Assembly (NCBI RefSeq): GCF_009208565.1
Contig: NZ_WFLK01000007.1
Coordinates: 124,001-188,000, forward strand
Length of the DNA: 64,000 bases
Reading direction: 5' to 3'
Origin: Janthinobacterium aquaticum
Lineage (GTDB): Bacteria; Pseudomonadota; Gammaproteobacteria; Burkholderiales; Burkholderiaceae_D
Part shown: positions 58,593 through 64,000 of the stretch, in pieces
How positions within the stretch are numbered: position 1 is the stretch's first letter
Layout of the letters: each line of letters begins with the position of its first letter
Program-made: the position numbers and the translations under genes
Notes under the pieces: model-generated
What the model was told of the DNA's origin: nothing
Seen by the model: only the letters and a program-made list of their open reading frames with translations
Database searches by the model: none

Positions 58593-60098
58593 TCAGGCAT
58601 CGCACATGCTTTGCGTTTCCTGGTAGCGCACATGCCAGGCCAGCGCTTCCTGCAGCACGTGCGGTGTATGGCCGCCGCGCGCGGCTGCTTTGGCGTAGTA
58701 GGCGCGCAACTGCTCGCGGTAGTCGGGATGGGCGCAGCGTTCGATGATCAGGGGCGCGCGTTCGCGCGGCGCCAGGCCGCGCAGGTCGGCGTAGCCGAAC
58801 TCGGTCACCAGCACATCGACGTCATGCTCGGTATGGTCGACATGCGACACCATCGGCACCACGCTGGATATGCGCCCACCCTTGGCGGCCGACTTCGACA
58901 CGAACAGCGACAGTTGGCCGTTGCGCGCAAAGTCGCCCGAGCCGCCGATGCCGTTCATCATGTGCGTGCCGCACACATGGGTGGAATTGACGTTGCCGTA
59001 GATATCGAATTCCAGCGCCGTATTGAGCGCAATAATACCCAGCCGGCGCACGATCTCGGGATGGTTGCTGATCTCCTGCGGACGCAGCACGATCTTCGAG
59101 CGGTAATGGTCGATATTGTCCATCAGCTTCTGGTGCACTTTTTCCGACAGCGTGATCGACGAGGCCGAGGCAAAGCTCAGCTGGCCCGAGTCGAGCAGCT
59201 CGATGGCGCTGTCCTGCAGCACTTCCGAGTACATGGTCATGTCGTGGAAAGGCGAGCCGATCAGGCCATGCAGCACCGCATTGGCGATCGTGCCGATGCC
59301 GGCCTGCAGCGGCAGCAGCTGCGGCCCCATGCGCCCAGCTTTGACCTCGCCTTCCAGGAAGGCGATCACATGACCGGCAATGGCCTGCGTTTCCGCGTCG
59401 GGCGGCAGGGCGTTCGACGGACTGTCGGGGCTGTCGGTGATGACGATGGCGGCAATGCGCGCCGGGTCGATGGCAATGGCGGTGCCGCCCAGGCGCTGGT
59501 CGACGCGCGTCAGCGGAATCGGCTCGCGGCCCGGCAGCGGCTGCGGCGTATAGATATCGTGCAAGCCCTCCAGCGCCAGCGGCGTGGACAGGTTGATTTC
59601 CACGATCACCCGCTCGGCCTGCTGGGCAAAGGCCACCGAGTTGCCGACCGACATGGTGGGAATAATCGCGCCGGAGGCGGTAATGGCCGCCGCTTCAATG
59701 ACGGCGATATCGATGCCGGGCAGGTTGCCCGAACGCAGCTGCTCGGCCGTTTCCGACAGATGCTGGTCGATAAACAGCACTTCGCCGCGGTTGATCTTGC
59801 CGCGCAAGATGGGGTCGACCTGGAACGGCATACGGCGCGCCAGTGCACCGGCTTGGGCCATCAGGCCGTCGCTGCCGTTGCCCAGCGAAGCGCCGGTGAT
59901 CAAGGTCAGTTCCAACGGTTCCTGCTGCGAACGCTCGGCCAGCGCGCGCGGCAGCGCCTTGGCGTCGCCGGCGCGGGTAAAGCCGCTCATGCCCACGCGC
60001 ATGCCGCTGTGAAACAAGCTGGCTGCCTCGGCGGCGCTCATGACTTTGCCGAGCAGGCCGGGGTGGCGAATTCGATCCTGATAATGATCCTGATGCAT
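58593..60098 (-). CDS. Acetyl-CoA hydrolase/CoA-transferase family protein
   Basis: A 501-residue CoA-transferase of the Cat1/AarC/acetyl-CoA hydrolase family, moving CoA between succinyl-CoA, acetate or related acids. MYSEVLQDS holds the probable catalytic Glu; GVGMSGFTRAGDAKALP-like MSGFTRAGDAKALP, NGIGGSGDFARNG and VLVTEFGYADLRGLAPRE are further signatures. I chose ATG 60098 (MHQDHYQD), with GGAGC upstream; the 45 bp longer frame is unsupported. It is divergent from a LysR gene and may be its target. Transferase versus hydrolase cannot be told from sequence. Confidence 0.92.
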   Translation of the reverse strand: MHQDHYQDRIRHPGLLGKVMSAAEAASLFHSGMRVGMSGFTRAGDAKALPRALAERSQQEPLELTLITGASLGNGSDGLMAQAGALARRMPFQVDPILRGKINRGEVLFIDQHLSETAEQLRSGNLPGIDIAVIEAAAITASGAIIPTMSVGNSVAFAQQAERVIVEINLSTPLALEGLHDIYTPQPLPGREPIPLTRVDQRLGGTAIAIDPARIAAIVITDSPDSPSNALPPDAETQAIAGHVIAFLEGEVKAGRMGPQLLPLQAGIGTIANAVLHGLIGSPFHDMTMYSEVLQDSAIELLDSGQLSFASASSITLSEKVHQKLMDNIDHYRSKIVLRPQEISNHPEIVRRLGIIALNTALEFDIYGNVNSTHVCGTHMMNGIGGSGDFARNGQLSLFVSKSAAKGGRISSVVPMVSHVDHTEHDVDVLVTEFGYADLRGLAPRERAPLIIERCAHPDYREQLRAYYAKAAARGGHTPHVLQEALAWHVRYQETQSMCDA

Positions 60099-60132
60099 CT
60101 TTGCTCCGTTCTTCTTTATATTCTCAAACCAC

Positions 60133-60156
60133 ATGGCGGTCATACACCAGCGCCAT
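60133..60156. promoter_or_regulatory. Inverted repeat in the CoA-transferase/LysR intergenic region
   Basis: ATGGCG (60133-60138) and CGCCAT (60151-60156) are 12 bp apart, midway in the 154 bp between the divergent genes. Spacing is near that of LysR T-N11-A boxes. Confidence 0.4.
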
Positions 60157-60252
60157 AAGTGGCTTCAGTATAAAATCGCCGTCACATGGATTGCATGAAT
60201 TAAATTCGCCGGATTCAGTCGATATTTTCATGCTTTCAGGAGCGTTACTGTC

Positions 60253-61167
60253 GTGGATATCCGATCCCTGCGTTATTTTGTTGAAACTGTGCGCCTGTCG
60301 AGCTTTACGCAGGCGGCCGAAGCGCTGCACCTGACCCAGTCGACCATCAGCAAGATGGTGCGCCAGCTCGAGGACGAAGTCGGTGCGCAACTGCTGGTGC
60401 GCGATGGCCGCAAGCTGTCGCTGACCGACACCGGCCGCATCGTCTACCAGCATGGCCAGGACATGCTGGCCAGCATGCGCCAGCTGACACTGGAAATCCG
60501 CGACACCCAGGCCCTGCAGCAAGGCAGCCTGACGGTGGGCGTGCCGCCGATGATCAATGTGCTGTTTACACCGGTACTCAAGGCGTTTCGCGCGCGCCAT
60601 CCGCAGATCGCACTGCGCCTGCTGGAAGATACGGGACAGCAGATCGAACGCAAGGTCGCCGCAGGCGAGCTGGAAATCGGCATGACGGTGCTGCCGGCCG
60701 AGCCCACGCTGGAACTGGTTAGCGCACCGGTGGCCAGCTATCCGATCTGGGCGCTGGCCGAACCGGGCACGTTCCAGAAGCAGCGCACCACCCTGCCCTT
60801 CAAGGCGCTGGCAGAGCTGCCGCTGGTACTGCTGAAAGATGAATTTGCACTCACGCGCAGCCTGCGCCAGCACTTTGCGCAGGCCGGCTTCACGCCGCAG
60901 ATAGCGGCCCAGAGCGGCCAGTGGGACTGGCTGGTGGCGATGGCTGCGTCAGGACTGGGCGTGGCGCTGCTGCCCGAGCCGCTGATCCACCGCCTGGCCG
61001 GCGAAAAGGTCGAGGCGGTGCGCATCGTCGAGCCGGAAATAGCCTGGCAGGTCGCCCATATCTGGCGCGGCCAGTATCTGTCGCATGCGGCGCGCGCGTG
61101 GCTGGAGGTGTGCTCTGAAGTGCTGGGAACGGATGATGGGGGTGTCGGATTACGCGCTGCGCGCTAA
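60253..61167 (+). CDS. LysR-family transcriptional regulator
   Basis: A 304-residue LysR regulator. The winged helix is SLRYFVETVRLSSFTQAAEA followed by LHLTQSTISKMVRQLEDEVG, and the effector domain begins near residue 90 (QGSLTVGVPPMINVLFTPVL). It is divergent from the CoA-transferase gene, the usual arrangement for a LysR activator and its target. The last seven codons (Val-Gly-Leu-Arg-Ala-Ala-Arg) and the TAA stop lie inside a REP element. ATG versus GTG: the codon at 60253 is GTG, preceded by GGAG. Confidence 0.92.
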   Translation: MDIRSLRYFVETVRLSSFTQAAEALHLTQSTISKMVRQLEDEVGAQLLVRDGRKLSLTDTGRIVYQHGQDMLASMRQLTLEIRDTQALQQGSLTVGVPPMINVLFTPVLKAFRARHPQIALRLLEDTGQQIERKVAAGELEIGMTVLPAEPTLELVSAPVASYPIWALAEPGTFQKQRTTLPFKALAELPLVLLKDEFALTRSLRQHFAQAGFTPQIAAQSGQWDWLVAMAASGLGVALLPEPLIHRLAGEKVEAVRIVEPEIAWQVAHIWRGQYLSHAARAWLEVCSEVLGTDDGGVGLRAAR

Positions 61168-61314
61168 TCCGACCTACGCGACAACGCGACGGCGTGTCAA
61201 ACACGTAGGTCGGATTAGGCCGCAGGCCGTAATCCGACAACATTGTTGGCGCTGCGGGTGTTTGTCGGATTACGGCCCGAAGGGCCTCGGCGACCCCACC
61301 TAATCCGACCTACG
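61143..61314. repeat. REP triplet overlapping the LysR gene end
   Basis: Three units: minus (61143-61178, GTCGGATTACGCGC to TAATCCGACCTACG), plus (61205-61247, GTAGGTCGGATTAG to CGTAATCCGACA plus ACATTGTT) and minus (61263-61314). The last has about 12 extra bases (TCGGCGACCCCA) in its central loop. The first provides the LysR gene's TAA. Confidence 0.9.
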
Positions 61315-61353
61315 CGACGCCACGACGGCGCATGAAACACGCAGGCCAATGCC

Positions 61354-62658
61354 TTATTTCAGCTCTGTACCCGCTTCGTACATCGACGCATATTTCCAGC
61401 CGAAGTACAAAATGAAGGTGTAGCACAGCGCCGGCACGATGAATGACAGCTGCAGGTTCATGTGATCAGCCAGGAAGCCCTGGATAAACGGCACGATGGC
61501 GCCACCCACGATCGCCATGCACAGGATGCCCGAGCCCTGTCCCGTCTGTGCGCCCAGCTTGTTCAAGGCCATGCTGAAAATGGTCGGGAACATGATCGAG
61601 TTGAACAGGCCGACTGCGATCAACGCCCACATGGCGGTATGGCCGCTGGCAAACACTGCCACCAGGATCAGTGCGATCACCACGGCTGCATTGAAGGCCA
61701 GCGTCTTGCCCGGGCTGACATAGCGCATCACGGCAAAGCCGACAAAACGGCCGAGCATGGCGCCGCCCCAGTAGTAGCTGACAAAGTGCGCGGCATCGGC
61801 TGCATTGAGGCCGGCAATATGGCTCTCGCCCAGGAAGTTAATCAGGAAGCTGCCGATACTGACTTCGCCACCCACGTACAGGAAGATCGCCACGGCGCCC
61901 AGCACCAGGTGGCGGTGCGACCAGATCGAGACCTTGTGGCCATCGCGTGTTTCCTGCACATCATCGGCGTGCGAGATTTTCGGCAGCTTGGCCAGTGCAA
62001 ACAGCACCGCCAGTACCACCAGCGTGGCGGCCAGCGCCAGGTACGGGCCCTGCACGGCTGCCGCTTCCTTGGCGCGGTAAGCCAGTTGCTCGGCTGCCGG
62101 CAGCAGGTCGAACTGCTGCACCGTCAATACCGTACCCGACAGGATCAGGATGCCGCCCAGCGTCGGCGCCACCGTGGTGCCCAGCGAATTGAAGGCCTGC
62201 GTCAGCGTCAAACGGCTCGACGCCGTCTGCGGGTCGCCCAGTTCCGTGACATACGGATTGGCCGCCACCTGCAGCACCGTGATGCCGGCCGCCAGGATAA
62301 AGAACGCCACCAGGAACAGCGCGTAGCTGCCGGTCGAGGCCGGGTAGAACATGGCGCAGCCGGCCGCGGCGATCAGCAGACCGGTGACCACGCCACTCTG
62401 ATAGCCGATGCGCTTGATCAGCATGCCGGCAGGCAAGGACACGATGGCGTAGGCGCCAAAGAAGCAGAACTGCACCAGCATCGCCTGCACATACGTCAGG
62501 GTATAGATTGAGCGCAGATGGGGGATCAGCACATCATTAAGCGAGGTCAGCAGACCCCACATGAAAAATAGCACCGTGACAATGATCAGGGCGCCAGTGT
62601 TGTTTTGCGTGCCGGCCTGGCTGCGCTGCGCGCCCAGGCCCTGCTTTACGTGTTCCAT
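61354..62658 (-). CDS. FucP/GluP-family sugar:H+ symporter (MFS)
   Basis: A 434-residue MFS transporter with 12 hydrophobic helices, resembling the fucose/glucose/galactose permease group. Family-typical parts are [20 protein letters not shown] in helix 1, [32 protein letters not shown] and [18 protein letters not shown] chose ATG 62658 (MEHVKQGLG), with GGAGA upstream; the longer frame to 62805 is not transporter-like. It is convergent with the LysR gene across a REP triplet. The sugar is not identifiable. Confidence 0.92.
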   Translation of the reverse strand: MEHVKQGLGAQRSQAGTQNNTGALIIVTVLFFMWGLLTSLNDVLIPHLRSIYTLTYVQAMLVQFCFFGAYAIVSLPAGMLIKRIGYQSGVVTGLLIAAAGCAMFYPASTGSYALFLVAFFILAAGITVLQVAANPYVTELGDPQTASSRLTLTQAFNSLGTTVAPTLGGILILSGTVLTVQQFDLLPAAEQLAYRAKEAAAVQGPYLALAATLVVLAVLFALAKLPKISHADDVQETRDGHKVSIWSHRHLVLGAVAIFLYVGGEVSIGSFLINFLGESHIAGLNAADAAHFVSYYWGGAMLGRFVGFAVMRYVSPGKTLAFNAAVVIALILVAVFASGHTAMWALIAVGLFNSIMFPTIFSMALNKLGAQTGQGSGILCMAIVGGAIVPFIQGFLADHMNLQLSFIVPALCYTFILYFGWKYASMYEAGTELK

Positions 62659-62740
62659 ACATTCTCCAATGTTCAATTCCAGGATCGTCTTGTACTGCGA
62701 TTGCATTGCCGATTGTTGCGTTGGGATGCCTGCGGAGATC

Positions 62741-62754
62741 TTGTTTGAAAACAA
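62741..62754. promoter_or_regulatory. Palindrome upstream of the sugar transporter gene
   Basis: TTGTTT and AAACAA (62741-62754) form a perfect inverted repeat with a 2 bp centre, 83 bp before the transporter ATG. The rest of the 304 bp transporter/DUF3563 interval holds the direct repeats at 62882-62916 and no other gene. Confidence 0.45.
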
Positions 62755-62881
62755 CACCAACAAGTAACTGAGCAGCGTAGTAAAACTACCATCCCGCGAC
62801 GGCATTATGCCCGAAAGGCCCGGTTTACGCAGTTTTCACGCCTGTTATTTGATAATTGAATAGCTGACATTTGAAAACAAA

Positions 62882-62916
62882 AGTGTACTTATATCTTGAG
62901 AATAGTATACTTATGT
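62882..62916 (+). promoter_or_regulatory. Direct repeats and -10 element for the DUF3563-like gene
   Basis: AGTGTACTTATAT (62882-62894) and AGTATACTTATGT (62904-62916) are direct repeats exactly 22 bp apart, two helical turns. The second contains TATACT (62906-62911), a good -10 hexamer, about 50 bp before the start codon. No consensus -35 is seen, which fits activator dependence. Confidence 0.45.
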
Positions 62917-62962
62917 TGCGCTGCACCACTTGATGCAACGCCCACTTTACAAGGAGCTTGTC

Positions 62963-63202
62963 ATGTCTGCCACCACCACTTTCAGCTATCACACAACCAA
63001 CAGCAACAACATCGTCGCCACCCTGGCAGCCGTCCTCAAACGCGCCAGCGCCTACCTGCTGCAAAGCGATGACCACCGCGAACGCGCTTACGAAGAAGCC
63101 TACCTGGCCGAGTCGACCGACCGCTACGATCTGGAATACCGCATGCGCGAATTGTCCCGCAGCAACCCGCATCCAAGCTGGATGAGCGGCCTGTCGCGTT
63201 AA
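62963..63202 (+). CDS. DUF3563-like small protein
   Basis: A 79-residue protein resembling DUF3563, small proteins common in Burkholderiales. The recognisable part is YLAESTDRYDLEYRMRELSR near the C-terminus, preceded by a helix (VATLAAVLKRASAYLLQS). The start ATG 62963 has an excellent AAGGAG site; the longer frame to 62930 does not. Function is unknown. It is free-standing with its own promoter-like region. Confidence 0.82.
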   Translation: MSATTTFSYHTTNSNNIVATLAAVLKRASAYLLQSDDHRERAYEEAYLAESTDRYDLEYRMRELSRSNPHPSWMSGLSR

Positions 63203-63538
63203 TCAGAACCAGGCAAGTGGAAGTCAGTTGCAAATGAAGTGAAGTCGTATCAAACGCGACGCAAGCCATCATCCAAGCTTGTGACAGTCGCCAGTCTCAA
63301 CCGCCTTGCGCGGTATCGATAGCACCATCCTGCTCGCCCCGCGCTTGAGCACAGGATGGGCTATACCGGGCCAGGCCACAACGCCGCCTGCCCGATCTTT
63401 TCTCTGAAGGTCTATTCCGGCATGGCGCCGGAAACAGAACCCAGGCAGCATCATGCTGCAACGCATCAAGCGGTTTTATACATAAATGTACAAGTTTTTC
63501 TAGTTTTACTACGACCACAGACGCAGCCGCCTTTGTGG
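63203..63538. other. 336 bp intergenic region with an imperfect hairpin
   Basis: No gene is visible. An imperfect inverted repeat spans 63312-63367: ATAGC-A-CCATCCTG pairs with CAGGATGG-GCTAT with one bulge around a 19-base loop. There is no T-run. An AT-rich patch (about 63475-63510, TATACATAAATGTACAAG) lies nearer the next gene's stop. I cannot assign a function. Confidence 0.4.
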
Positions 63539-64000
63539 CTATTCCTGCTGTCCCTTTTCATTAAGCAGGTCCGACAGGCTGCGCGGCGCCGGCGTCAACG
63601 GCAGCCGGTGCTGCGTCCATCCCAGCTGCGACGCCGGTGTCAGCGCCCGCAGGCGCGTGGCGGCCCAGCGGAAGGCGCGATAACGCGACGGATGCGCAAA
63701 AGCACCGCTCCAGAAGCGCCACACCAGGTTTTCGCCACGGTTGAACTTGGCCCCCTGGCCACGCAGCGGGTGGGCTACCTGCTCGTCGGGATGGCGGTTG
63801 GCCTCGGTGCGCAGGCGCACCAGCAGCTGCGGTATCGGGATGCGCACCGGACACACTTCGCCGCAGGCGCCGCACAGGCTCGACGCCGTGGCCAGGTCGG
63901 CCGTCGATTCGAGCCCCAGCAGATGCGGCGAAATAATCTTGCCGATCGGCCCCGGATAAGTGGTGCCATAGGCATGGCCACCGATGCGTGTATAGACCGG
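63539..64000 (-). CDS. LutB/LldF-like iron-sulfur protein, C-terminal part
   Basis: The 5' end lies beyond the window; 153 residues before a TAG stop are visible. They match the C-terminal part of the LutB/LldF/YkgF family of lactate-utilisation iron-sulfur proteins: RIGGHAYGTTYPGPIGKII, then CGACGEVCPVRIPIPQLL with three of the cluster cysteines, then a variable tail (RSLSDLLNEKGQQE). Such proteins oxidise L-lactate with LutA and LutC partners. Partner genes would be expected just outside the window. Assignment is good, but the complex cannot be confirmed here. Confidence 0.88.
   Translation of the reverse strand, partial: PVYTRIGGHAYGTTYPGPIGKIISPHLLGLESTADLATASSLCGACGEVCPVRIPIPQLLVRLRTEANRHPDEQVAHPLRGQGAKFNRGENLVWRFWSGAFAHPSRYRAFRWAATRLRALTPASQLGWTQHRLPLTPAPRSLSDLLNEKGQQE

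Overview
This 64 kb window is a high-GC, gene-dense stretch of core chromosome. Gene content and order point to a betaproteobacterium of the Burkholderiales, most likely Oxalobacteraceae (Janthinobacterium/Duganella/Massilia type). The evidence is the run ndk-rlmN-pilW-rodZ-ispG-hisS-yfgM-bamB-der-hfq-hflX-hflK-hflC-hisZ-purA, the run surE-pcm-nlpD-rpoS-rlmD, and the clustering of nearly all TCA-cycle genes. The assignment comes from protein families and synteny read by eye; no search was run. I see no rRNA, tRNA, CRISPR array, prophage or intact insertion sequence.

Layout. 1-6.2 kb is mixed: a 5'-truncated unknown gene, a flavin reductase-like protein, an AI-2E/PerM permease, a WD40-like protein, a GNAT acetyltransferase, and a two-gene unit with a DyP-type heme peroxidase. 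6.2-23.2 kb (all minus strand) is the housekeeping run: purine and histidine synthesis, membrane protease modulators HflKC, GTPases HflX and Der, Hfq, outer-membrane assembly (BamB), HisRS, isoprenoid synthesis (IspG), cell shape and pili (RodZ, PilW), RlmN and Ndk. 23.4-32.5 kb holds a Bax-inhibitor-like membrane protein, RlmD, the RpoS block (surE-pcm-nlpD-rpoS), an orphan TIR-domain gene just upstream of surE, a DinG-family helicase and a YdcH-like protein. 32.6-54.2 kb is a TCA supercluster. On the minus strand it has gntR, sdhCDAB, sdhE, gltA, a LysR gene, odhA, odhB, a PspC/SHOCT gene, lpdA and zapE. On the plus strand it has mdh, a CoA ester lyase, a secreted MliC-like protein and acnA. 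54.4-64 kb is more variable: DUF2863, a CYTH protein with an M14 carboxypeptidase, a TetR regulator, an acetyl-CoA hydrolase/transferase with a divergent LysR gene, an FucP-like sugar transporter, a small DUF3563-like protein and the end of a LutB/LldF-like iron-sulfur protein.

How the genes fit together. Succinate dehydrogenase, its flavinylation factor, citrate synthase, the complete 2-oxoglutarate dehydrogenase complex, malate dehydrogenase and aconitase lie within about 20 kb. A GntR regulator with a clear palindrome at its own promoter sits between the two arms.

The most distinctive feature is a family of GTAG-headed REP palindromes: about 15 units at 7 loci, five of them between convergent genes. 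Four genes end at stop codons lying inside these repeats. Other points worth following are the orphan TIR gene beside the RpoS block, a histidine-rich tail on histidyl-tRNA synthetase, overlapping mutually exclusive hairpins between ndk and rlmN, a PspC gene embedded in the odh operon, and several clean inverted repeats at regulator promoters. I found no complete, recognisably new multi-gene system.
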